Assembly (NCBI GenBank): GCA_964588305.1
Contig: CAZPOP010000011.1
Coordinates: 1 to 64,000, forward strand
DNA length: 64,000 bases
Direction of reading: 5' to 3'
Source: SM1-73 sp964588305
Lineage (GTDB): Bacteria > Zixibacteria > MSB-5A5 > SM1-73
The position numbers and the translations under genes are program-made. Below the pieces are notes generated by a model that was not told the origin of the DNA, ran no database searches, and saw only the letters and a list, made by a program, of their open reading frames with translations. Each line of letters begins with the position of its first letter. The first letter of the stretch is position 1. Positions 36,144 through 44,732 of this stretch are shown piece after piece.

Positions 36144-36209
36144 CAAGAAACATTCGATGGTTTCTCGACAGATTCCCCTTTCCCAACCCTGTAATCATTT
36201 ATTCATTTG

Positions 36210-37994
36210 CTATCTGTTTGAAACGGCTTTGACGATTGCCTCATCCACATTGAACTTGTTGAGGAAGGCCTCCCGCTCTTTCTTCATCTTCTCCACCCAG
36301 GCTTTGTATTGGTCGCCTCGGCCCCGGTTTTCAAAAAAGATCTTTGGGTTCAATATCTCTTTGGGAACCTTCTTGAGAAGCTCGGCGTTCTCCGGCGCGT
36401 CCACATCCACAATCTCGTAGCCGAAATCCGGATCCTTCTTCCATTTTATGTTGCCGGTAAGCATCGCTTCCAGCATGGCGGATGAATGAGGGATTTTCAC
36501 TTTGAGCGCGTCACCTTTCTTTTCATCTTTCTGATCCCCTCCCACATATCCGGTGTTCATCAACCAGGTTTGTAGCCCTGGAAGCTTAGCTGCCAACTCA
36601 CTGAATCTCTTAGCCTGCAATCCGAAGGGGCTGGTGAAAAACGGTTGGGTGAAGGGAGAACGAGTTTTTCCTCTCTCTTTTCCTGCCGCCGAAGTTTTGG
36701 AGGTCTCACCTAACATGAAGTATCCGGCGGCCAGCTCGGGAGTGGGAAGATTAACGATTCCCGGCACGGCAGCATCCGGACCTTCGTCACGGTTCAGTAT
36801 TCCCAGCGATCTCACCGGCGGAATGTCATCGAAGCTGGCTGCATCCTTGATGGCTTTCATGGGGATAATGGATCGACCGTTCTGGGTCCAAACGGTGAAA
36901 TCCCATCCGTCTTGAGGTATGTCGTAATCATCCACCACCTCATCGATTTTCACCTTTCCACTGATGAAGGCATCCACATTCTCCGGAGGAGCCCCCGAAT
37001 CGATCAACATATCCTTAAGTCGGGCCACGTCCTCCGAGGTGAGCCGTGTCTTGCTGAAATCAAAGGTTCCGTCCGGATTCGGAAAAACGTTCTCAGTCCA
37101 GGCATCCGGATGGGTGCTTCCGGCATAAAGCACCGGCTCCGATTCTTTGGTGAGCCCGAAGGTTTTGGCAAAGCAGCCGTTTTCCGTGATGGTGGCAGTG
37201 CCGTCGGGCCAGAGCACAATCATGTCGTCCTGGATGGGCTGAGTCAGCTCCCCTTGCTTGCTGAAGGTGGTGGTGGTCTTGCCTGTGCCGGAAAGCCCCA
37301 GTATTCCCATGGTTATGGCTCTTCCACCCACTTTCACCTTTTTAGCGCCGGCGTGCATCACCAAACCGCCTAACCTATATATATATTCATTCAGCATTCG
37401 TAGGGCGCCCTTTTTGGTTTCCCCAAAGTAGTCCGAACCTATCACATAAGTGGTCCAGTTTTCCAAATCCACGACGATTGCCAGATTTCCGGGCATTCCT
37501 TCGGCACTCAATCCGGCAGTGAAGACCAGACGAAACCTTGGTTTGAAGGGTTGACTAAGCTGATCTTGGGTTTCTATGGCCGAGCGGGGAAAAGCCAAGA
37601 CCTGCTGCATGCCTGCCAGATTGGCGGCTTCTTTTGTGTACAGCCATTGAATCGGCATGGCTCCCTTCCCGTATCCATAATATCCATTGATTTCTATCAG
37701 TTCGCCCTGCTTCTCAATATAAGCCTTCTGCTTATCTATCAGTTCCTGGGCTTTGGCTGGATCGATTATGTTGCCCGAGTATTTATGTTTATCCGATTCC
37801 GGAGCAACACAATAAGTTAATTTCGCCATCCTGGCCTTCAAACGTGTAACCTTGTTTACGTTCCCGTACGCGGTGGTCATTATGGCTGGCGTGGACTTCA
37901 ATGCCAGCTCTCTAAGTTCCTTCTGAGTTGGGTCGACTACGTATTTGACGTTATAGGGTTTGGGCTTAAGGTGTCCGGTTTCTCCTTGTGCCAT
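36210..37994 (-). CDS. Divergent ATP-type phosphoenolpyruvate carboxykinase
   Basis: About 594 residues. Converts oxaloacetate plus ATP to PEP and CO2. The kinase-1a loop is LGLSGTGKTTTTF; the following metal-binding region reads QPIQDDMIVLWPDG and ENGCFAKTFGLTKESEPVLY, which corresponds to but differs from the DDEHGW and EGGCYAKT motifs of classical PckA. The C-terminal nucleotide region is GYFMLGETSKTSAAGKERG. It is therefore an outlying member and ATP use is inferred from the fold. The start is the ATG at 37994 after AGGAGAT. It follows the malic enzyme gene by 78 bases. Confidence 0.83.
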   Translation of the reverse strand: MAQGETGHLKPKPYNVKYVVDPTQKELRELALKSTPAIMTTAYGNVNKVTRLKARMAKLTYCVAPESDKHKYSGNIIDPAKAQELIDKQKAYIEKQGELIEINGYYGYGKGAMPIQWLYTKEAANLAGMQQVLAFPRSAIETQDQLSQPFKPRFRLVFTAGLSAEGMPGNLAIVVDLENWTTYVIGSDYFGETKKGALRMLNEYIYRLGGLVMHAGAKKVKVGGRAITMGILGLSGTGKTTTTFSKQGELTQPIQDDMIVLWPDGTATITENGCFAKTFGLTKESEPVLYAGSTHPDAWTENVFPNPDGTFDFSKTRLTSEDVARLKDMLIDSGAPPENVDAFISGKVKIDEVVDDYDIPQDGWDFTVWTQNGRSIIPMKAIKDAASFDDIPPVRSLGILNRDEGPDAAVPGIVNLPTPELAAGYFMLGETSKTSAAGKERGKTRSPFTQPFFTSPFGLQAKRFSELAAKLPGLQTWLMNTGYVGGDQKDEKKGDALKVKIPHSSAMLEAMLTGNIKWKKDPDFGYEIVDVDAPENAELLKKVPKEILNPKIFFENRGRGDQYKAWVEKMKKEREAFLNKFNVDEAIVKAVSNR

Positions 37995-38072
37995 GCTAGA
38001 TCTCCTTTGGTTTGTAAAGTTCAATCAATCTTGCAGCTCGGGACGTATCCTGGAATTGAAATGGTTTTCAGA

Positions 38073-39410
38073 TCATTCCTCTTCAGGTGCCTCCGGAATA
38101 ATACCAGAATCCATAAGAACCTTGGTCTGCTTCCTGGCCCGCTTTATGATTTTTGACGCTTGTTCGAAAAGCTCCTCTCCGGAGGCTTTGATCTTTGCAA
38201 TACCCTGTTCGATGGCTTTCAGTCCCACCGCCGTCGCTACCCTTGGGTACACTTCCCACTCATCCATAGTGGGGATAAGATGATCTTCATGTAGTCCCTT
38301 GTCTACGGCGGTTTGAGCTAGTTCATGAGCAGCGGCAATGCACATCTCATCGGTGATGGTTTTGGCTCTGACGTCCAGCGTGCCCCTGAATATTCCGGGA
38401 AAACCCAAAGAATTGTTCACCTGATTGGGAAAATCTGATCTGCCGGTGGCCACGATTCTGGCTCCAGCCTCCTTGGCGTCCCAGGGCCAAATCTCGGGAA
38501 TGGGATTAGCGCAGGCGAAGAGTATGGCATCTTTTTTCATGGAAGCGACCCATTCCTTTTTTATGACATCCGGCCCCGGCGCGGAATAGGCGATGCAGAC
38601 GTCGGTGTCCCTCATGGTTTCGGGAATTTCCCCTCTTCTTCCTTCCTTATTGGTGATCCGGCAGAAATTGTAGCGGGGATCGCCGCGTTTGTATTCGGTT
38701 CTTTCTGGATGGAGGATTCCATTTATGTCACACATGATCACATTTCCCGGGTCAACTCCGGCCGAGATCATCACCCGCAGGCAGGCCACGCTGGCCGCAC
38801 CTGCTCCAATCATCGAGACCTTGACCAGGTGGATTTTCTTGCCCACGATCTTCAGTGCGTTGAGCAGTCCGGCCACGGTCACCGTGGCAGTTCCCTGCTG
38901 GTCATCGTGCCACACCGGAATCCTGGCTTCGTGCCGTAAGGTGTCCAGTATATTAAAGCACTTGGGTTGAGCAATATCTTCTAAGTTTATTCCACCAAAT
39001 GACGGCTGCAGAATCTTAACCGTTCGGATCAGTTCATCCGGATCTTTGGTGTCCAGACAAAGAGGATAAACATCCACCCCGCCCAGATATTTGAAAAGCA
39101 GTGCCTTTCCCTCCATCACCGGAAGCCCCGCCTCCGGTCCGATGTCACCCAATCCCAGAACTCTGGTGCCATCAGAGATCACCGCCACCGTGTTGGCCTT
39201 GTTGGTGTACTCCCAAACCTTTTCATGATGTTTGTCGATATCCTTGCAGGGTTGAGCCACACCAGGAGTATACCAGATGGCAAAATCATTAAAATCCCTT
39301 ACACAGCATTTGGGGACGATTTCGATTTTTCCCCTATAAAAAGGATGCAGCCTCATTGCGTCTTTGCCCGGTTTCTGGGCTTTGGCAATCAGTTCTTCTT
39401 TGGTCAACAT
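38073..39410 (-). CDS. Malic enzyme (malate dehydrogenase, decarboxylating)
   Basis: 445 residues, the short bacterial form without a phosphotransacetylase domain. Interconverts malate and pyruvate with NAD(P). Visible are WYTPGVAQPCKDI, the catalytic DGTRVLGLGDIGPEAGLPVMEGKA region, DDQQGTATV (metal-binding) and the Rossmann loop SMIGAGAASVACLR. The C-terminal 60 residues are helical with a Glu-rich end. GAGGTTC precedes the ATG. Forms an operon with PEP carboxykinase, linking C4 acids to pyruvate and PEP. Confidence 0.94.
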   Translation of the reverse strand: MLTKEELIAKAQKPGKDAMRLHPFYRGKIEIVPKCCVRDFNDFAIWYTPGVAQPCKDIDKHHEKVWEYTNKANTVAVISDGTRVLGLGDIGPEAGLPVMEGKALLFKYLGGVDVYPLCLDTKDPDELIRTVKILQPSFGGINLEDIAQPKCFNILDTLRHEARIPVWHDDQQGTATVTVAGLLNALKIVGKKIHLVKVSMIGAGAASVACLRVMISAGVDPGNVIMCDINGILHPERTEYKRGDPRYNFCRITNKEGRRGEIPETMRDTDVCIAYSAPGPDVIKKEWVASMKKDAILFACANPIPEIWPWDAKEAGARIVATGRSDFPNQVNNSLGFPGIFRGTLDVRAKTITDEMCIAAAHELAQTAVDKGLHEDHLIPTMDEWEVYPRVATAVGLKAIEQGIAKIKASGEELFEQASKIIKRARKQTKVLMDSGIIPEAPEEE

Positions 39411-39447
39411 ATGAACCTCGCTTTCGTCTTTGTTTTAAACAGTAATC

Positions 39448-39885
39448 TCAGTCACTCAGTATCCTTATGAGGTCTTCCTTAATCTCCTCATATTCTACTG
39501 CGCCCTGGTATCTTTTTCTGATAAGATGAGGATCTTCTGCGGTTTTCTCCTCCAACAACCACAAAAAAGGCTGGTTCATTACGAAATATCTGGAAACTTT
39601 TTTCTCGGCAAAGAGCTGGAAATCGTCCGGGTTTCCGTAAAGGTTGACGTAAAACTCACGGGTTCGCTTCCCTTCCTCATATACGGGAAGATAATAAAGC
39701 TGGACATAACCCGAGGCCAGCATATAAGGTTCGTATTCCAAAGCTCCCACTTCATATTTTCCCACCATGAAATGGTCGATCTTCTTGAAAGGTATCTCTA
39801 AACTTGTTTTCTTCTCCCTGGCTGGAGCACAAGCCCAGACGATCAGAACGGACAAGAACGGCAGAATCATTATCTGTTTAGCCAT
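39448..39885 (-). CDS. Putative lipoprotein of unknown function
   Basis: About 145 residues. From the ATG at 39885 the product starts MAKQIMILPFLSVLIVWAC, a hydrophobic signal ending in a Cys with an imperfect lipobox (VWAC). The mature part is rich in Tyr, Phe, Glu and Lys and has no motif I recognise. A TTG 57 bases upstream extends the frame but would bury the signal peptide. It lies 37 bases before the malic enzyme gene on the same strand, so it may be co-transcribed. Confidence 0.6.
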   Translation of the reverse strand: MAKQIMILPFLSVLIVWACAPAREKKTSLEIPFKKIDHFMVGKYEVGALEYEPYMLASGYVQLYYLPVYEEGKRTREFYVNLYGNPDDFQLFAEKKVSRYFVMNQPFLWLLEEKTAEDPHLIRKRYQGAVEYEEIKEDLIRILSD

Positions 39886-40119
39886 TCTCAAATTGTCATC
39901 AACCTCTCGAATTACGTTTTGGGTTGAGTCTTCCACCTTCAAATCAACCCGACAAACAAACTAGCCTCGAATTCGGTCAAAATCAAGTGAAACTTAGCGA
40001 AAGCGTTCACTTTTGTGAGCCTTAAGAGGCGCAAGGTGAAAACGATGGAACTCGCGGCAAGAGGGTTAAACACAGAAGCGATCAGCTTCTTTTCTCTGAT
40101 CGCTTCCTCACCAGCCATC

Positions 40120-41016
40120 TTACACCAGATTATATTTTCTAATGTTCTCGTCCGCTATGGCCTGGATCGCTTTAATCTCTTCATCTCCACCGGCCTTTTT
40201 GAAGAGATGTCTGAATCTTCCCTGGAGCTTGAGATATTCCTCTACGGGTTTCCTCTTGGCGATCTTTCTTACCGAAGTGACCTTCCCGTATTCTAACTCA
40301 AACAGAGGGATAAGGCCGGTCTGCACGGCAGTCTGCGCGACCTTGATGGTCAAAGAAGAATCGTGAACCCAGCCTAGGGGGCAGGGACAATGTATCTGAA
40401 GATATTTGGGGCCTTTTATACTTAAAGCCTTCTTGACCTTCTTTTCCAGATCCTTGAAATAGCCGACCGAGGCCGTTGCCACGTAAGGAATCCTGTGTGC
40501 CGCCGCTATCTCCGGCATGGTCTTCTTGTCCGTGGTTTTGCCCCAGGATATCTTGCCCGAGGGCGCTGTAGTGGTGGAAGCCTCAAAGGGTGTTAGCCCG
40601 CTTCGTTGGACTCCGGTGTTCATATAAGCTTCGTTGTCATAGCAGACGTAAAGAACGTTGTGGCCGCGCTCCAGCATGCCGGATAGACAGCCGACGCCGA
40701 TATCCGCCGTGGCCCCATCGCCTCCCTGAGCTATCACCTGGGCCTCGTCTTCTCTGCCCAGAGCCTTCAGTGCTGCCTCTATGCCTGCCGCAACGGCAGC
40801 AGGGTTTTCGAACAACGAATGTATCCAGGGCATTTTCCAGGCAGACTGGGGATAGGCAGAGGAAACGACCTCCAAACAGCCGGTGGCGCAAGTGGCGATG
40901 ACGTTCTTGCCAGCCGCATTCATGACCAACCTGGCGGCCAAAAGCTCGCCGCAGCCTGCACAAGCTCGATGTCCGGGTGCTACCTGACTCTCAGTAATTG
41001 GGTCCTTTTTTGGCAT
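40120..41016 (-). CDS. porB: Pyruvate:ferredoxin oxidoreductase, beta subunit
   Basis: 298 residues. Carries the thiamine diphosphate site: GGDGATADIG ... YDNEAYMNTG. Four or more Cys near the N-terminus (CAGCGE, CATGCLE) plus a later HCPCPLGW Cys supply the proximal [4Fe-4S] cluster. The Trp-rich start of the family is also present. With PorA, PorD and PorG it oxidises pyruvate to acetyl-CoA and reduces ferredoxin. GGGAGG precedes the ATG. Last gene of porGDAB; pyruvate as substrate is inferred from overall similarity to PorB rather than proven. Confidence 0.93.
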   Translation of the reverse strand: MPKKDPITESQVAPGHRACAGCGELLAARLVMNAAGKNVIATCATGCLEVVSSAYPQSAWKMPWIHSLFENPAAVAAGIEAALKALGREDEAQVIAQGGDGATADIGVGCLSGMLERGHNVLYVCYDNEAYMNTGVQRSGLTPFEASTTTAPSGKISWGKTTDKKTMPEIAAAHRIPYVATASVGYFKDLEKKVKKALSIKGPKYLQIHCPCPLGWVHDSSLTIKVAQTAVQTGLIPLFELEYGKVTSVRKIAKRKPVEEYLKLQGRFRHLFKKAGGDEEIKAIQAIADENIRKYNLV

Positions 41017-41032
41017 ATTTGTTTCCTCCCGA

Positions 41033-42211
41033 TTATTCTCCGATTCCGATCAGCTCTTCCCTCAAATCTACGAAGGAATCCTCTACCACACCGGACTCGG
41101 CTTTCCTCACCGCATTTATGACAGATTTATTGGGAACATCCCTTCCTCCTAATCCCACTATGTAGCCGGATATCTTTGGCTGTCTTGCTTTGCCGTAGAA
41201 AACTGCTTTTGTCTCATTCAGAAGAATTCCGCCAAATCCCAAAGAGAGAGCTTTCTCCATGATTATTATATTATCCACGTCTTTTAGGGCGTCGTATATA
41301 GCTTCTTTGGGGAATGGTCTGAAGGCTCTGATCTTAAGAAGTCCGATCTTCTTGCCCTTTTCTCTTAGCTCATCCACCACCTCCCGGATTGTCCCAACCA
41401 CAGAGCCCATGGCCACGATAACAGTCTTTGCACCATCCAATCTGTATTTGTCCACCAGGCCACCCGCGTAACGGCCGAAAACCTTATTGAATTCATTGGC
41501 TACATCCTCGATCACCGGCTTGGATGCCTCGATGGCCTGCTGCAGACGGTATCTGGTCTCCATGTAGTAGGCAGGTTCAGCTAAGACCCCAAAAGTCACC
41601 GGCTTTTTGGTGGTCAGGTAAACCTCAGGCTTGTAAGGAGGCAGAAACTCATCCGCCATCTTCTGGTCGATCAGTTCCACCGGCTCGAAGGCATGGGTTA
41701 AGATGAACCCGTCCATGTTGACCATCACCGGCAAAGAAATCTCCGACTTCTCTCCGATCTTGTACGCCTGGATCTGCATGTCTGCAACTTCCTGACAATC
41801 CTCGGCGTAAAGCTGTATCCAGCCCGCATCCCTGACCGTCATGGCGTCCTGATGGTCGTTCCATATGTTTATGGGAGCGGAGACGGAGCGATTGGCACAG
41901 GTGATGGAGACCGGAAGGCGCAGACCCGCTATGTTGAAAAGAACCTCTGCCATTAACAGAAGCCCCTGAGAAGTGGTGGTGGAATATGCTCGTGCTCCGG
42001 TAGCCGATGCACCCAATATTACCGAGGCGGCGCCGAATTCGGATTCCACGTTGATGAACTCCGACTTAAGCTCCCCATCCGCGACCATCTGGGATAAGTT
42101 CTCCACAATGTGAGTTTGAGGAGTTATAGGATAGGCGGAGATGACATGCGGACGACATATCTTCACCGCTTGTGCAACTGCCATAGATCCTTCAATCACC
42201 TTTTTCATCAT
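41033..42211 (-). CDS. porA: Pyruvate:ferredoxin oxidoreductase, alpha subunit
   Basis: About 392 residues. Visible are ISAYPITPQTHIVE, FINVESEFGAASVILGASATGARAYSTTTSQGLLLMAE and KALSLGFGGILLNE of the alpha subunit that completes the active site. The start is the ATG at 42211 after GGAGGTG, overlapping the stop of porD (ATGA type). An upstream frame extension lies within porD and is ignored. Confidence 0.94.
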   Translation of the reverse strand: MMKKVIEGSMAVAQAVKICRPHVISAYPITPQTHIVENLSQMVADGELKSEFINVESEFGAASVILGASATGARAYSTTTSQGLLLMAEVLFNIAGLRLPVSITCANRSVSAPINIWNDHQDAMTVRDAGWIQLYAEDCQEVADMQIQAYKIGEKSEISLPVMVNMDGFILTHAFEPVELIDQKMADEFLPPYKPEVYLTTKKPVTFGVLAEPAYYMETRYRLQQAIEASKPVIEDVANEFNKVFGRYAGGLVDKYRLDGAKTVIVAMGSVVGTIREVVDELREKGKKIGLLKIRAFRPFPKEAIYDALKDVDNIIIMEKALSLGFGGILLNETKAVFYGKARQPKISGYIVGLGGRDVPNKSVINAVRKAESGVVEDSFVDLREELIGIGE

Positions 42212-42465
42212 CTCACCTCCAGAACCATTTCTATATCCTTTACCGGACATTCCTCAGCACATATTCCGCATCCTTTGCAGAAATCCATGTCCGCCCAGTA
42301 TTTTTTATCCTCGCCGAAAATCACCCCATCCGGGCAGACCATCACACATATGCGGCAATCATTACATTTGTCATGTTTAAAGACCGGTTTTTTCACTCTC
42401 CAACTTCCGGTTTTGTACTCCTTACTTGAACCCGGCTTAACAACTATACCTTCAGGCTTGGGCAC
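42208..42465 (-). CDS. porD: Pyruvate:ferredoxin oxidoreductase, delta (ferredoxin) subunit
   Basis: 85 residues with two [4Fe-4S] motifs, CNDCRICVMVCP and CKGCGICAEECP, which pass electrons from the catalytic subunits to ferredoxin. The stop overlaps the porA start and its start overlaps the end of porG, so the whole operon is translationally coupled. Confidence 0.95.
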   Translation of the reverse strand: MPKPEGIVVKPGSSKEYKTGSWRVKKPVFKHDKCNDCRICVMVCPDGVIFGEDKKYWADMDFCKGCGICAEECPVKDIEMVLEVR

Positions 42466-43042
42466 CTTTTCCTCCTTTTCCGCCAGAGGCGGATCTGTTT
42501 ATGGCAGACATCATCTCATATGCTTTCTGAATGGCCAAAGCGTTTTTTTCTCCCACCTCACCGGGAAATCTCTCCTTTACGCTCTTGACTATCGCCTCCA
42601 CCGAGATCAAACCGGTTATTCCCGAAAAGGCGCCCATCAGAGTCGTATTCTGAACGGCCCTCCCGATGATCTCCAAAGCGATCCTGGTGGCGGGGATGGT
42701 TCTGACCTCCGCTGCGGTTTTAAGCGCCAACTCCTCAGGCGATTTCTCGGTATCCACCAAAACCATTCCATCCGGCTTCAGTCCGGCCAGCACATCGATA
42801 GCACCGATGAGGGTATTGTCCTGGATGATCAGATAATCCGGTTCGTAGATCTGACTTCTACTTGTGACTTTGTGATCAGCAATGCGCACGAATGATTGAA
42901 CCGGCGCTCCCATCCGCTCGCTGCCGAAGGATGGAAATGCCTGGGCATATTTGCCATCCTCAAAGGCCGCTACGGCCAGAAGCTCAGCTGCGGTCACCAC
43001 TCCCTGGCCTCCCCGACCATGTATCCTGATTTCCTTTAACAT
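42452..43042 (-). CDS. porG: Pyruvate:ferredoxin oxidoreductase, gamma subunit
   Basis: About 196 residues. MLKEIRIHGRGGQGVVTAAELLA is the typical start, with the PSFGSERMGAPVQSFVRI motif following. The start is the ATG at 43042, preceded by AAAGGAGG; upstream in-frame codons are out of family length. The C-terminal tail is Gly/Lys-rich. First gene of porG-D-A-B; order and overlaps are classical. Confidence 0.93.
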   Translation of the reverse strand: MLKEIRIHGRGGQGVVTAAELLAVAAFEDGKYAQAFPSFGSERMGAPVQSFVRIADHKVTSRSQIYEPDYLIIQDNTLIGAIDVLAGLKPDGMVLVDTEKSPEELALKTAAEVRTIPATRIALEIIGRAVQNTTLMGAFSGITGLISVEAIVKSVKERFPGEVGEKNALAIQKAYEMMSAINRSASGGKGGKGAQA

Positions 43043-43307
43043 ATTCCTCCTTTGTTGCAGAATTAAGAAAGTGTCGGAATCCTTTTTCAAAAGCTCTCTT
43101 CTGTTGCCAGATCAGGTTCATCCTGACTTCGTCCTGCACTTGTCGTGAGACACAGCGTCGAAGGAGAAGGGTCAGTCCGAGGGAAAGGATCTGACGGCTC
43201 ACTAAGTACGCTACCAGACTTAGTGAAAAATTTCACAACTTACATAATCTACGGACAATTTGATATTTTAGTTTTAAATTTCTTTGATTTTATCCGCCAC
43301 CGGTAAA

Positions 43308-43862
43308 TCAGGACTTGGGCAAGGTGATCTTCTTCTGTGCCTGGTATTTCCCTTTTTTGTCTTTGTACGACACCTCACAGATCTCATCCGCCTCCAAAAA
43401 GATTATCTGAGCGATCCCTTCGTTGGCATATATCTTTGCAGGGAGCGGAGTGGTATTCGAAATCTCCAGGGTGGCGTAACCTTCCCATTCCGGCTCAAAG
43501 GGGGTGACGTTCACGATGATACCGCAACGGGCATAAGTCGACTTTCCCAAACAGATGGTCAGTATATTTCGAGGAATCCTGAAATATTCGACGGTGCGGG
43601 CCAGAATGAAGGAATTGGGGGGAATGAGGCAGAATTTCCCTTTTGTGTCCACCAATGATCTTTGGTCAAATTTCTTGGGGTCCACTAAGGTGGTTTTAAT
43701 ATTAGTGAAGACCTTGAACTCATCTGCCAACCGGATATCGTACCCGTATGAGGAGAGCCCGTAGGAGATAATACCTTTCTTCATTTGCCTGTCCGAGAAT
43801 GGCACGATCATCTGATGCTTCTTCGCCATTCTTCTGATCCACTTGTCGGATTTTATCGGCAT
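43308..43862 (-). CDS. dcd: dCTP deaminase
   Basis: 184 residues; trimeric enzyme that converts dCTP to dUTP for dTMP synthesis. GLSSYGYDIRLADEFKVF, the LGKSTYARCGIIVNVTPFEPEW catalytic region (Ser/Arg and the Glu general base) and the C-terminal IAQIIFLE are typical. No ribosome site is obvious before the ATG. Stands alone between the por operon and a repeat-rich gap. Confidence 0.95.
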   Translation of the reverse strand: MPIKSDKWIRRMAKKHQMIVPFSDRQMKKGIISYGLSSYGYDIRLADEFKVFTNIKTTLVDPKKFDQRSLVDTKGKFCLIPPNSFILARTVEYFRIPRNILTICLGKSTYARCGIIVNVTPFEPEWEGYATLEISNTTPLPAKIYANEGIAQIIFLEADEICEVSYKDKKGKYQAQKKITLPKS

Positions 43863-43869
43863 GTCTTAG

Positions 43870-43930
43870 TAAATTTAGAATTAAAAATGCAAAATGAAAA
43901 ATCGCAAAGCAAAATTCAAAATTGCAGAAT
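43870..43930. repeat. AT-rich element, left flank copy
   Basis: A run of AAAATGCAAAATGAAAAATCG-like words. A similar element in the opposite orientation lies at 44672-44732, so the two flank the unknown gene at 44136-44579. Confidence 0.4.
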
Positions 43931-44058
43931 AATAGACGGAAGATAGTCTTAGTGACTGAAGGTTATGAGTCTGATCTTGATCTTTGAATTTTCTCCTGAT
44001 ATCTCAACTGCCAACTGAGACCCGATATTCAGACACTATTCTCTTGACCTTGCTGCTC

Positions 44059-44113
44059 TTCGGGGATGTTATCATCCCCGAATTTTCCCCTGTGGATGAT
44101 AACATCCACAGGG
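44059..44113. repeat. Pair of mirror-image hairpins
   Basis: Hairpin one is TTCGGGGATG/CATCCCCGAA (44059-44082, loop TTAT). Hairpin two is CCCTGTGGATG/CATCCACAGGG (44088-44113, loop ATAA). Their central 14 bases, GGATGTTATCATCC and GGATGATAACATCC, are exact reverse complements, so the pair is itself inverted. They lie just past the 3' end of the unknown leftward gene. Confidence 0.6.
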
Positions 44114-44135
44114 AGCATTGAGTTTGTCACGGTCC

Positions 44136-44579
44136 CTAATAATGCAGAAGATCATTGTTTCCTGCGAATATAAATGCCTCCTGATTTCTTGGTTTTATGG
44201 TTTTCTCTGAAAGATTAACATCCCATTTTGCTGTTTTACTTGTCCCATTTACTCTATATCCAACTCCTGCTTCATATAGTGAATCTTTGACTTGGAAAGC
44301 ATACCAGCCCTCAAATTCAATGAAGTCGCCCTGTGCCTTAGCTATTTCAAGATATCCAGTCGTTAACTGCAAAACATCCCCTTTAGTTCCATGAATTTTG
44401 CATCTCTTGACTATCTCAACAACTTCGTCATCTTTTCCTGCCCAATGGTCTGGCTTCTCTCTTGTTCCTGTTTTGCCTTGGCGTTCTTTCGATCCAAGAA
44501 TCAGAAAAAGTCCTAATGCTACGCAAACAAAAACAATAAATGTTACAAGCATTAGCGCTGCTTTAGAACGTTCCGTCAT
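44136..44579 (-). CDS. Membrane-anchored protein of unknown function
   Basis: 147 residues: one N-terminal membrane segment (about residues 7-28, LMLVTFIVFVCVALGLFLIL), then a soluble domain with alternating beta-like stretches (GDFIEFEGWYAFQVKD, AGVGYRVNG) that resembles a small all-beta fold. I recognise no family. The ATG has no ribosome site and sits 11 bases after a strong hairpin. Hairpin pairs and inverted AT-rich elements flank the gene on both sides, so it may have been inserted as a unit. Confidence 0.55.
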   Translation of the reverse strand: MTERSKAALMLVTFIVFVCVALGLFLILGSKERQGKTGTREKPDHWAGKDDEVVEIVKRCKIHGTKGDVLQLTTGYLEIAKAQGDFIEFEGWYAFQVKDSLYEAGVGYRVNGTSKTAKWDVNLSEKTIKPRNQEAFIFAGNNDLLHY

Positions 44580-44590
44580 AATTTTATGTT

Positions 44591-44623
44591 GTGTCAGGAT
44601 CTCAGTCCTGACACGCTTTTTTT
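44591..44623 (+). terminator. Terminator-like hairpin, plus strand
   Basis: GTGTCAGGA / TCCTGACAC with a 6-base loop followed by GC and seven T on the plus strand. No plus-strand gene precedes it, so it is more likely a member of the palindrome family than a used terminator. On the minus strand it lies just before the unknown gene's ATG. Confidence 0.4.
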
Positions 44624-44671
44624 ATTGCGGGATAATGAACTTTGACAGTTTTGGCTTATTTAAGTGATAGA

Positions 44672-44732
44672 TTTTGTTTTGAATTTTGATCTGTAATTTT
44701 GCTTTTTGCTCTTTGAATTTTGAACTTTATAC
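44672..44732. repeat. AT-rich element, right flank copy
   Basis: Words such as TTTTGAATTTTGATCTGTAA mirror the AAAATTCAAAATT words at 43870-43930 in inverted orientation. Confidence 0.4.

Larger units (their letters stand above)
35823..36209. other. Intergenic region made of three repeat elements
   Basis: Almost the whole gap is repeat: a CTCACCCT.../AGGGTGAG inverted element (35876-35973), a 12-bp perfect hairpin (35994-36020) and a miniature element with perfect 11-bp ends (36031-36143). No gene seen. Confidence 0.55.

Noticed and set aside
35823..36209. Cobalamin riboswitch before the corrinoid adenosyltransferase
   Set aside because: The gap is filled by repeat elements and I see no B12-box-like conserved core.
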